From the NCBI GenBank assembly GCA_035222895.1, contig JAVYIG010000096.1, positions 62,001 through 126,000 on the forward strand: a stretch of DNA of 64,000 nt. Direction: 5' to 3'. The DNA is from Strongylocentrotus droebachiensis (Eukaryota > Echinodermata > Echinoidea > Camarodonta > Strongylocentrotidae). The notes under the pieces were generated by a model, which had not been told where the DNA came from, did no database searches, and worked only from the letters and a program-made list of their open reading frames with translations. A program made the position numbers and the translations under genes. This document shows, piece by piece, positions 25,063 to 36,200 of this stretch. Each line of letters begins with the position of its first letter. Position 1 is the stretch's first letter.

Positions 25063-26382
25063 TTAAAGAGATGGTTCATTGAAATGTGGAAAATGGGCAA
25101 ATTACACCTCTACAGATTGCTGAGAACATTAACAAAATGAGCAAAGTACCTTTGAAGCCCTCACTGTTGTGAGGAATAAATTAAATGCAATTTTGTTACC
25201 CTTTCCTGAATCCACTCACAAAGTGAATTGACGGCGTTATTTTACACGCGAAACGATGACGTCACAATATGAACAACCTACATCACACATTCGGGACAAT
25301 GTTGGATACCCATTGCAATTTCCAGATATGGGTTAACGTTGTTTGTATATTTACCGCCAGTGGTGATATTTCCTCTATTTTTGCCATTTTTAATGAGATA
25401 CACTGAATAAATGATACTTTCTACAAATTTTTGTTTAATTTTTATATTTTTTTCCGTCACATTTGAGCATAAAAATCGGAAAACTAATCACATATTCTGA
25501 GGGCACTTCAGCGTGTACATGTATGTGTCTGATCTGGGAAGGCAAAGGACATTTTGCATGCTAACCTAACGACTCTTTTGGAGTAAAGTAGGCGACAAAT
25601 TTACATAGAATTGTCCAGATATTCATTACAAACATGTGTGATTAGGCTGATTAATTTACATTTTTGATAAAGTAAGTCGTAAGACCTGATAAACCGAGAG
25701 AAACAGATCAGTCCGGTTCGCAATTCACGGCTAGCTCGAGCGCTGGGCTACGGGCTAGGCTGGCTAGCAAGCTGCGCTAGATGTGATGCACGCATACTAC
25801 GTAGCCTACGTGCGATATTGCACACACAGAGACAGAGTACACACGCACAGCTACTATAGGTGCGGGAAACTTGAACGCTAAATACATCGACGATATATTC
25901 ACTCGCTTTTTGGAAGTTATATTTATACCATTTCTCTAGACTAAAGTCAGGTTAAGAACCAAAACCATGCCATGGAGGAGCCTTCTTCTATCTCCTCAAA
26001 ACTCAAATCAAGTATGTTTTCGTCCATATCCATATTTCCAGGGGATTTTGATGAAGGTAAACAGCGTTAGGTATAAATGGGTACGGTACTCGAGAGTCAA
26101 TGCAATACATGTGAATAGCACGCAGACTGCATCTCGCACCGTCGTCAATCATTTCAGCTGAGCGGCCCGCTGTTCATATTGTGGCGTCACTTCACAAATC
26201 AGCTGACTTACGATGTTTCCGGGGCGTTGAGTGGGTTGATTTTTCGTCAAGTTCAATCAACTTTTATAAATTTCGCTCGAATGTACAAGTTACACAAATG
26301 TAATGATTTTACTCAGTGTAATTTTTCGATTGCAATGATACCAAATTCAGTCAAGTTTGAAATCAATAAACCATCTCTTTAA
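25063..26382. mobile_element. TTAA-flanked 1.3-kb TIR element with promoter-like core
   Basis: TTAAAGAGATGGTTCATTGA at the left, inverse TTAAAGAGATGGTTTATTGA at the right. The core 25670-26240 is CpG-rich with gctagc words. It holds a well-formed start codon and donor (see 25972-26056) instead of a transposase. Confidence 0.75.
25972..26056 (+). CDS. Putative captured first coding exon in the 1.3-kb TIR element
   Basis: ATG 25972 in context gccATGG starts MEEPSSISSKLKSSMFSSIS and runs 28 codons to GATGAAG|GTAAAC, a good donor in phase 1. CpG-rich DNA precedes it. I do not recognise the protein. It could be a captured gene 5' end or a real gene start overlapped by chance TIRs. Confidence 0.35.
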
Positions 26383-27440
26383 GGTACAGTACACATTAAA
26401 TGGATCCGTGACTGAATTTTCAAATACTCATTTTATATCATCAATTCATGCAGTACCGCGGTATATGAAAAGCTCAAGCAGTTTATTATTTTTTTTCAAT
26501 GGTAATTCCCAATTCCCAGAGGTGACATACATGTAATTTTGAAGTACCCGTATTAATTTTATGTGATGGATTCATGTACTTGTACATGTACAGAAACTAA
26601 AAACTACTGGTACACCAACATGAACTTTCTATGCTAATTCCATTAATCTCATAAATGTTTTCAACAACAGTGCGAATCATTTCATCCTGGAATAATTGAA
26701 ACTATTTATAGTTTGTGGAAGTACATGTACTGTATATTGTTTATGAATTATTTTGTTGCCTAGCAACAGTTCGAGGGAGGGGACAATGCAACATATGCCC
26801 CAGCAAAGCTTATTTTAGAAACCAAGCATGCAAGCATGACACTGTCGCAGTGTCGCTCTATTCAGTGTATCTGTCCTTTTGATCTTCAGAATGGAATGAA
26901 TTAAAGCGGTGTTCCCTTTAAAACCTTTTTCAATTTGTGAATATCATGAAACATACATGTACACTGTACTAGATTTTTTTTTCTATTTAAATGTACTGTA
27001 ACAGAGCCCTATAAATTTTGAGCTACTGATACCCACTGTTACCCAGTACAAAATTGTTCTACAGTCTGTACTGATTTATATTGTAGAAAGGGAATGAATG
27101 AATCAATTATTTGCTTGTGATGTAAAGGGGTGCGATGTTGCTAAACTGTATTTAAGAAGATAAGCTTCAAATTTATAATACTTCTAAATCTACAAAGAGA
27201 TATCTCAATTTAAATACCATCTTAGTGAGTAGTAGTCCTACTTGGTTTCAGTGTGCGTCCTACACGCAGGGTATTAGATTATCCTTTATTTTCTTCATAC
27301 TCCTCATCTGTTTACCTGAAAATACCATGGAAAGTTGTTTTGGGGTTGGTTTGATACATTTAATATTTTTGTATAACAGTTCAGAGCATGCATCTTTGTT
27401 TTATGAGACATACTGTACATTTAATTGATTTCAACTGTGT
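26383..27440. other. Non-coding stretch
   Basis: AT-rich with TACATGTAC words. No gene or element ends are recognised. Confidence 0.5.
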
Positions 27441-27845
27441 CTGGCTCATACTAGACTATCATTGAGCATGCATCTATGTTTTAAAGTCACTGAGTAGTCA
27501 GCTCTCATGGGGAATTCGACACCGTTCGGGTGTTTACCCAATAACAGGTGTTGTCAATCACCAGGGTTAGCCTTGAGTTTTATGACCATTGGACCTTATG
27601 TAATGCTTTGATTTGCCCGAAGACTCTTGAGCTCTCCGAGAGATTAGGGGGTAATTCTTGACTGGACTATGGGTTTGCTGTGTGCAAATTTGTACCCCCA
27701 TTAATGGTATTTCCACCAAGTCTGGTGTCAGCGAATTATGGCCTTCTGCACATGGAAACTGGCGATCCACTCCCTTTAATATGAGACATATCAGATTTCA
27801 TCAGGGTCTGGGTCATACTAGACTATCATTGAGCATGCATCTATG
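27441..27845. repeat. Insert between 31-bp direct repeats
   Basis: catactagactatcattgag and the following gcatgcatctatg occur at about 27448-27480 and 27811-27843. The DNA between includes the dispersed repeat also found inverted at 3865-3960. Confidence 0.7.
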
Positions 27846-27937
27846 CTAATGAGATGGTGTGTCTGTGTATTGTCCATCTGTCTCCCATTGATCACTCACC
27901 AGATGGTGATTGCTTCCTCACCAAAATATACCCCTCT

Positions 27938-28145
27938 GCCCTTCTCTCTCTTTCTCTCCCGGTCTTTCTGCTCTCTTTCTATCTCTCTCTCTCTCTCTCT
28001 TTCTCTCTCAGCCTCTCTTTTTGCCCCCTCTCTTTCTGTCTCTGTCTCTGTCTCTCTCTTGTATCTTTTCCTGTCTCTCCTCTATTCTATTGCTACCTCT
28101 CTCATTTCTCTCTACCCTTGTACATTTACCTCTCCCTCTTTAACA
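27938..28145. repeat. CT microsatellite
   Basis: CT-rich, interrupted, followed by an A-rich stretch at 28145-28180. Confidence 0.9.
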
Positions 28146-28319
28146 AAAAAAAAGAAAAAATAAGAAAGAAGAAAAAAACATTTTATTGGATGAAAGCCAA
28201 CAAACGTACATGTATCCAACTTGCTCTAGTCTAGACCCTGCCATATCTCTTCATGAATGGATATTTTTTTGTCATTCTCTTCCCTTGCTCTTGTAAAATA
28301 TTCATCTTTCAAAATTTAT

Positions 28320-29094
28320 CTCTCCCCATGTCTCTTCTCTCTCTTTCACTTTCTTTCTCTCTCTTTCTCTCTCTCCTGGTGCTATTATTGCTCTCAGTTG
28401 GTGAATGTAATGGGATACCATGTAGCAGTGAGCCTATAAATCCTGAATATTCATATCTCTCTGTTTATGTCCCCTCCCCTTTCTCTCTTTCTCTTTTGCA
28501 CCTCCCTCCCTCTCATGGCTTTCATCCTTTCTCTCCCAGAGCTAATTGCTGCTCTCTGTAACGGGATCCTTAGCATCCGGTGGGGCAGTACAATTAATCC
28601 TGAATATTCATATCTTTGCCAAGCAGTCGTGCATCTGCTCTCTCTCTCTCTCTCTCTCCTAGTTCAAATTGCTCTCAGCCTGAATGTACAGTAATGGGAT
28701 ACAAACAACAGCGTGCCAGTCTTATAAATCTTTAATATTCCCATATTTGTTCCTGCCAGTCATGCATCTGCTCTCCCTGTCTCTTGTTGTATGTCTGTTT
28801 GTCTGTCTCTGTCTCTCTCTCTTCCTCTCTCTCTCTATGTCTCTCTCTCTGTCTCCCCTCTCTCTGTTTCTCCCTCTACCAGGCATGCATCTGCTCCATC
28901 TCTCTCTCACTCTCTCTCTCCCACTCTCTTTCTCTCTCCCAGTGCTAATTGATCTCAGTCTGCATGAAATGGGATACTAGTATCCTGTGGGACAGCATTG
29001 AGCCAGTCCAATTAATCCTGAATATTCATATCTGCGCCTACCAGACATGCATCTTCTATCTCTCTCTTTCTGCCTGTCTCTCTGTCTCTCTTCC

Positions 29095-29128
<34 letters not shown>

Positions 29129-29160
29129 TCCCTCCTCTCTCTCTCTTTACCAGGCATGTG
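28320..29160 (+). repeat. Complex minisatellite with CT tracts
   Basis: Four to five diverged units each have atgggatac, aattaatcctgaatattcat (or a close form), then ccag.catgcatctgctc and a CT tract of changing length. Examples lie at 28405, 28565, 28690 and 28965. Confidence 0.85.
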
Positions 29161-29299
29161 CTGGGTGCGCCTCGAGCTGCGAGGCCCACGTGTCTTTGTT
29201 TCATGCCGGCTCTAGCTGAAGCGGCTAGATATGAATTGATTGGGCAATGTGTGCAATTTTCATACTTTGGATCTATAGAGAGTATAGACTATAGATAGG

Positions 29300-29843
29300 C
29301 CTACAAGTTCAGTGCACATCTGCATTGAAGTTGAACTCTAGCTTTGAAGGAAGCTCCATTGTGAAAAACTAAAGAATAAGCGGGATTACATGTAAATGTA
29401 TAGTTCACATGGGCTTTACATAGATTGTAAAGAGGAGTGTAGCCTGTAGGATATTATTGATACTTTCTGGGAAGCGACCATGGACCTGCTACATACTGTA
29501 CATAGTGGAGAACATTGTTAGCTGGAATATAGCTGGAATATATTTTGATGTGATTGTGAACTTTATCATGTGAATGAGGAGACTGGAGTATGATACTATT
29601 TGATACACCTGGATATGATGGAGACATAGTGAAGAACATACATTAAAGCTGTGGAGTGGTGTGGAATATATATATGTATATAGCTTTTGGAGTCTTACTA
29701 TCCGAACAGTGGAGAGAATATATTGTTTGATATACTTGAGCTGACATTAGACCGGAGATCATGAAATACGACTTGCAGAACTTGACCTTTGGTGCAACTT
29801 TCAATGTGAAAATGCTAATTGCAAGGTACTTATCAAGTAAAGG
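29300..29843 (+). other. Candidate 5' UTR exon for the kinase gene
   Basis: Purine-rich, mRNA-like DNA ending GCAAG|GTACTT. It has several ATGs, the last opening MKYDLQNLTFGATFNVKMLI. Spliced to 33151 that frame meets a stop in the second codon, so the exon would be non-coding. This is the nearest candidate upstream of exon 1, but transcript data are needed. Confidence 0.25.
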
Positions 29844-32326
29844 AATTTTATTTGGAATTTATCAAAGTGCTAAAATATGTGTAAGCCAACAATAAATGGC
29901 TCAATTATCTTATTGTAAAAGAGTCATGTATAAGAAGTGATGATAATTATCTTCTTTTCTTTTATAAACATTTACATGTACATGTTCACTGTACATATCT
30001 AGTGAGATGAGACAGAGAAAGGGAGAAACAGAGAGAGAGTGAGTGAGAGAGAGAGAAAGAGAGGATATGAAAAAAAAGGGGGGGGGGGATAGGAGGAGAG
30101 TTTGGGGAGCAGAATATGGGTTAAGAAGAAAGTGCCATTTATAAAGACACCAGGTTGAATATATTATTTTTCATTTCATATCAAAGGGCATATGTACATG
30201 TACATCATTTCTGGAAAATTAAAAAATGATGTGAAAATATTTGTTCCTTAATTTTCACCCCAGTGTTGTACATGTACAGCATGTGAATCTTGTTTTTATA
30301 CAGTTCTTTTCATACAGGAATTCTGTACTGTGCATTTTTAGTTTCAGTCTTCTCTTGTGTACACAGCCATACAGGCCTTCTGTTCTTTCACAGTTTCAAA
30401 CCTGGTTGTCCCTCTGGCGATTTTTATCTGGTATCAAATATTTGTCAAATCTGATAAGGCTATAAACTGATGATGATATTCTGTATTAAAGGCATATATT
30501 GCTTTCAATGGTCATGCTTATGATCCTAAGCTTTTAAAGTCTAAAAAAATAGTGAAATGTTGACAATAATGGGACAAATAACATCTAGAGGTAGGCTAAA
30601 GGGAGGAAGGGGGAGGGAGCGGGGATAGCAAAGTGTTGCAGAAAAAATGAAAGAGATTGTGTTTGTTTAATTGTGTGTGTGTTTGTTGGAAGTCAATTCC
30701 AGACAACTACATGTACTGTACATGTTCTTGATAGGATAAACAGTACATTTATGGATAAAATAAATCATTGAAATAGTACATCTTTATATTACAATTATGA
30801 TTTTGCTTGAATGTTGTCCAGTAATGGCAGTACAAGTAGGTCTATACTGTACATGCCTTTTAATTTTTTAGATAGACAGTGTTAATTTTTAAAGGGACAC
30901 CAACAGTCCAAATGTACACAAGTCCTTCATCCAAATATTTGCTCATCTTCTAAAGGCTACCCAGTACCCATACATAATATACTAGACACCAGATTGTCCT
31001 TGGGCATTACTTGCTGTCATGCTGGGTGTAGTCTGTCTTGCAGACACAGTGGTACAATACTGGGTCTGGACTGAAAGACTTATTTGCATGTACAGGTATA
31101 CTGTCTAATGCTCTACACAGGCTCTGTGTTATACATGTAGCAGTAGCTGCTATTTGTATTCCACACAGCCAGGAACTTACTTCATAATGTAGGGTCAGCT
31201 CAAGACTGTCTGGCATTGTGATTTCTAAATGAAGCGTACATCGAGTCTGAACCTGCAGACTAGGTAGGTGCTCCTGGCTGGCTAGTAGGGATGCACACAG
31301 CCCCCTGCTCTCTGGAAGGTCTTTGTTTTTTAGCAAACATTGAATAGGGCTCATGCTCCACTCATACTCCATTGTCATTTAGATTAGCTTACAAACCAAA
31401 GGCTTTAGTCATCTTTTGTTGTGAGGTCCTCTGACTCCCCATCCCATTGTGCTAGTCTTCCACTTCAGACCTTGATTGTACACCCCACACATGTAGGTAG
31501 GGGAAGTCACTGAACTTGTATCAGTGACCACTACACTATAATCCGACATTGTTGAAGACACTAGCTGTGCATAGAACTCTAATTTGAAAAGGAAATCTAA
31601 GAACAATCCATTGGCTACCTGTATACATGCAGTGTTAAAATGTAAGGTACACGTACATGTACATGTACATGTATGTGGTACAGGACATTTTCTGAGTCCC
31701 TTTACTTTTTAAGCGAGATAGGGTAACAAATATTTCTCAAACTTAGAATTTAAATGCACTGAAAATGTGTCCTTTTTACATACATTTACAAAATATATAC
31801 CCCCTGACCCACATTAATCTTCCTCCTTTTGGGAATTTCTTCGTCTCATTCGTGGTACATGTACATTTCCAAATTTTCAGGGTATACAAATTGCAGTGGT
31901 ACAGTATATGAAGAGGATCCAATTTTTTGACAAAAAGGTAGTTTTGACAAGGAATCACAATTTTATTTCTGTAGGGTCTGAACTCTGTATAAAATAAGAC
32001 TAACTCCAGGGGTGTAATGAGTAGATGCCCATCAGTTGTGTAAATGACATCATCACTGCTCTAATAGCGCTCTTTCTTTCACTCAAAGAGTCAATGGCAT
32101 TCTTGTTCAGTGAAGATACAATGGGGTGAATCGACAGCTGTATTCAAGTTCAGTCATAATAATAATAGTACGTTTACATGTGAATACTGTGTGGAAAGAA
32201 GTAGATCGAGAGAAAGAGAGAGAGAGAAAGAGAGAGAGAAAGAGACAGAGAGAAATACAGAAAGAGAGAGAGAAAGAGAGAGAGAGAAATACAGAAAGAG
32301 AGAGAGAAAGAGAGAGAGAGAAATAC

Positions 32327-32361
<35 letters not shown>

Positions 32362-33150
32362 AGGGGGGGGGGTTTAAATAAAGCTGTGCTGTGCAAAATA
32401 ACAAAAAATGTACCAATAACTTTTGACTTACACATTCCATTTTAGCTAGCAAATAGGTGAAATTCCATGCATTTCTGTTGAATATCACATTACCATGGTC
32501 GCAGCATGTTCGCTGTGCAGAGTAGGCCAGAGGGCTTGTGTTTTTTATCAGAAAATATTTAATGAGTGAGAAAGTGTCTAAATTATTCACAATTTGTGAG
32601 GATGATGTGTGTCGTATTTCATTGCACTTTTTATTGCTTTTAATATTTGTACATATTTGGGGGAACCGCTTGTGTTTGTAGTAGGCCTAAATATAGATAA
32701 ATGTAAACTACATTTACATGTACAGTGTATGTGTAAAGTTGATTGTTTCTCATTGCTTTGTCTTCTATATAAAATTGTTTTCTTTTTAATAATGTAAACT
32801 ATTAATTGTCAACACTTTAAAAAAGGGGTTACAACTCAAACATGTATATGTTACTGTTTTTGTTTTAAACTCCCCAAATGTTTGAATGAACCTTTAAAAT
32901 GTCCCCACGATGATATTTTAACAAGTTTCCTCTTATTTAAATGCAAACACAAATTGAAAAGAAATCCATGTCATAAATATTTCATACAAAGATATTGTAA
33001 ACATCACATGTATTGTCCATACACATACATGTACATGCATGCATTGTATATTTATGCACAATGGAGTATAGTACGTGTATATGATGGTATATGTAATCGA
33101 TCCTAGTTGCACATTTGATGGAAATATTGCATTCTTGTGTTCCCCTGCAG
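29844..33150. other. Region upstream of the kinase gene
   Basis: GA tracts at 30009-30067 and 32206-32370, TACATGTA runs (for example 31648-31674), and minus-strand frames at 31007-31606 of unknown meaning. No exon is firmly supported. Confidence 0.45.
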
Positions 33151-33289
33151 GTGTTAAGCCTCCTGAGTGATCACAGGTCACCATGGCAACGATAAACAGG
33201 TCTAGTCTCCTTCAAGACTCCCCCAATGTATTCCTACCGCCCACCGTCCACCGCCATGGGGGCTACTGAAGTTATCAGACCTAACTCAG
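33151..33289 (+). CDS. MAP3K19: Exon 1: 5' UTR end and start codon
   Basis: The acceptor tcccctgcag ends at 33150 and the donor TCAG|GTGAGT follows 33289. The coding frame fixed by exon 2 is blocked by an in-frame TAA at 33193-33195, so the start is ATG 33226 (weak context) or ATG 33256, which sits in the strong context gccgccATGG. Coding length from 33226 is 64 nt, ending in phase 1. A separate ATG at 33183 opens a short overlapping upstream ORF. The acceptor at 33150 implies at least one more non-coding exon upstream. Confidence 0.75.
33183..33269 (+). other. Overlapping upstream ORF in exon 1
   Basis: ATG 33183 has a strong start context (tcaccATGG) and opens a 28-codon frame that stops at TGA 33267-33269, past both candidate starts of the main protein and in a different frame. 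If translated it would reduce initiation at the main ATG. That effect is an inference; the frame itself is plain in the sequence. Confidence 0.6.
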
Positions 33290-36200
33290 GTGAGTGCATG
33301 AAGGAGTAAGGAGGGATGGGAGATAGAGGAGGAGGAGGAAGAAGAAGAAGAAAAAGAGAGAAGAAGAGAAGAGAAGAGAAGAAAAGAAAAAAGAAAAGAA
33401 AAGAAAAGAAAAGAAAAGAAAAGAGAAGAGAAGAGAAGAGAAGAGAAGAGAGAGCTAGAGAGAGAGAAAAGGAAAGAAAGAGAAAATGAGACGAGAAGAG
33501 AGAAAGAGAGACCAACAAGGGGGAGAAGAGAGAGAAGAGAGAGAAGGCACAGAGTGACAGAGGTGGAGGGATTACAAAATAAAAGGAGACACAGTCATGA
33601 TAATGAAGAAGAAGGAGGAGGAGTAGGAAGACGAAGAGGAAGAAGAAGAAGGTAGTTGTTCAAGGGAGAGAGAGAGAGAGAGAGATGTAGAAGGGAGAAG
33701 AGTAGATATTGGTTATTAAGAGACAGGGTTAAATACATGTGTAATACATAGAGAGGGAAGAGTGACTGGGAGATAGGGAAGGCTTGCAATCTTATAGCAT
33801 TTCTGTATCTTAAAACAAAAATACTTTAAAGGATGACAGGTTCAGTTTTTATTGAGAGGTATGTGGACATATAGTAAAGACAGAAGTTATCATGTAATGC
33901 TATAACATGCTTTATACATTAATTATTATACCAAATTTTTACAATGTGTTTTACTAGCATGTTAGCATAGTCTCTGATACCAACAACAGGTCTTCATTGT
34001 ACATATCTGTTGCATTGGGAAAAAAAAGCACACAATAAAATGAAATTGATGTATAATACAATATGCCTTTCTTGAAATCTAAAAAATTGTTACAGTCTCA
34101 ACCAAGAAAATTGCACCTTGAACTCCCAAAGTACTCTTGAATAAACTAACTTTACAACTCTGTCTTTTCAGGTACCCAACCCCAGGGCCACCGGGGTAGA
34201 GTCTCGGGTTCAAGCCCCCTGTCCAGTGCGGGTTCCACCGGCTCCCATCGCAACAAGAAGCTCCTGAAGTCTTACCACGACTTCACCATGCAGCTGTTCA
34301 GCTCCGGCCAGGGTTCCGGCGAGAATGATAGCCTGTTTGTGGCAGCGGTGCGGAGTGGAGATTATGACAGGGTGGAGAATATACTACAGAGAAGAAGCCA
34401 TGAGGTATGAACTGAACTGGTAGACGTAGTAGTGGTGGTGGATGGTGGTGTTGGTGGTGGTGGTGGTAGTAGTGGTAATGGTAGTGCCAGTTGTATCTGT
34501 TTGTGGCGGCGGTATGGAGTGGAGATTATGACAGGGTGGAGAATATACTACAGAGGAGAAGCCATGAGGTATGAACTAGTAGATGTGGTAGTTGTAGGGG
34601 TGGTTGTGCATGGTGGTGGTAGTGATGGTGGTGGTAGTAGTGGCAATGATAGTGCCAGTTGTATCTGTTTGTGGCGGCGGTATGGAGTGGAGATTATGAC
34701 AGGGTGGAGAATATACTACAGAGGAGAAGCCATGAGGTACATGTATGCAGTATTAGTAGTAGTTGTAGGGGTGGTAGCAATGGTAGTGGTAGTAGTGGTG
34801 GTGGTGGGAGTGGGAGAGCAAGGGCTCTGGGGAGAATGAAAGCCTGTGTGTGTCCCTAGCAGCAGCAGCAGCAGCGTAGTAGGAGGAGTCTTGATAGTAG
34901 TTAATGTAGTGGTAGACTGGGGGTGATGGTACTGGTAGTACACTGTAGTTAGTTTAAACGTTTAGGAAACTGTGTTATTCTCTACGTTAATAATAATATG
35001 TCATTCCAGGTGGTGAACATTGATGCGAGAGACAGAGAAACGGGGAACAGCGCCCTCATGTGGGCCGTTCTGACGCGTCACGTCAAGCTCATCCGGCTCC
35101 TGCTCAAGTACGGAGCGGACGTGACACTGCGGAACGCCGCCACCGAGACGGTCCTGGACCTGACGGAGGATCCTCAGATCAGGAAGCTGCTCCTGGAGTC
35201 GGTCCTAAGGAAAGGTGTATCTCCAAGGCACCTCCTGCAGGCGGCTTGGCAGGGCAACGTGCTGGTCGTTAGACAGCTATTGGTGAGTGTAACATTTTAG
35301 TGGTGACGACACTTGGCATTTATGTAACGAGCCTTCCCTACTTAGTGTAATGTGTAGTGGTGGTTATTTTACCTGACTGCTAAGAAAGCATAAATGCTTG
35401 TTAGCAACCAGAAGACCGACGGATGTAGGTCCTCTCCGAGAGACCTGGTAATTAGGATTAATGCCTTACCAAATGGCACTTGGCGTCGCCTTGGTTTTGA
35501 AACCGGGTCACTGGATTTCGAGACCACTGCTCCACCAACTGAGCTATCGTGCCTCCTCTTTCTCATGTGAAATGTTGATACATTTCTGATAATTTAAAGA
35601 CCCTATCCGATGAAAATACAAGTGTATAACAATGGAAAGTTGAATAAATGTAGAATTATAAAGGAATACAAAAATGTCAGCACCCCTCCAAGGTACTGGT
35701 CTAAAGTGGTTACATTTTCTGCAGTTACCGTGACAATATAACATGTGGACCCGATCAGCTCACCTACATGTATGTAGCTGAGACAATGACCTAACAAATC
35801 CATAACTTTTTTTTTCCCTTTTATCTTGCAGAATGAAAGTCAGCTCTTGGATATAAACTGTAGGAATGCTGAGGGGTTCACACCTCTCTTACTGGTCACT
35901 AGAGATGTGGAGCTATTTGAATCAAGTAAGTATGGCCTTAGAGAGGGAGAGAGAGGAATAGAGATAGAGATATATAGATGACTAGAGAGAGGGAGAAAGA
36001 GAGAGAGAGAGGAATAGAGATAGAGATATATAGATGATTAGAGAGAGGGGGAGGGAGGGGGACAGAGAGAAAGAAAGGAAATTAGGGAGAGGGAGAAAGA
36101 GAAAGAGACAGAGACGGATGGACAGGGAGAAAAGTCAAAGAAGTCTGCGCCTTAGAGAGATAGATAGATGACTAGAGGGAGGGAGGGAGGTGGGGGGGGG

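Noticed and set aside
27854-28234. Long + strand frames rich in Leu/Ser over CT tracts (also at 2416, 6479, 10472, 32174, 33234)
   Set aside because: Pure microsatellite translation (SLSLSL or EREREK). No splice context and no family.
32110-32445. Possible coiled-coil protein of E/R/K repeats
   Set aside because: Product of a GAGA microsatellite, and the same DNA is open in several frames.
35369-35566. 65-codon minus-strand frame in intron 3
   Set aside because: It is the body of the tRNA-derived SINE.
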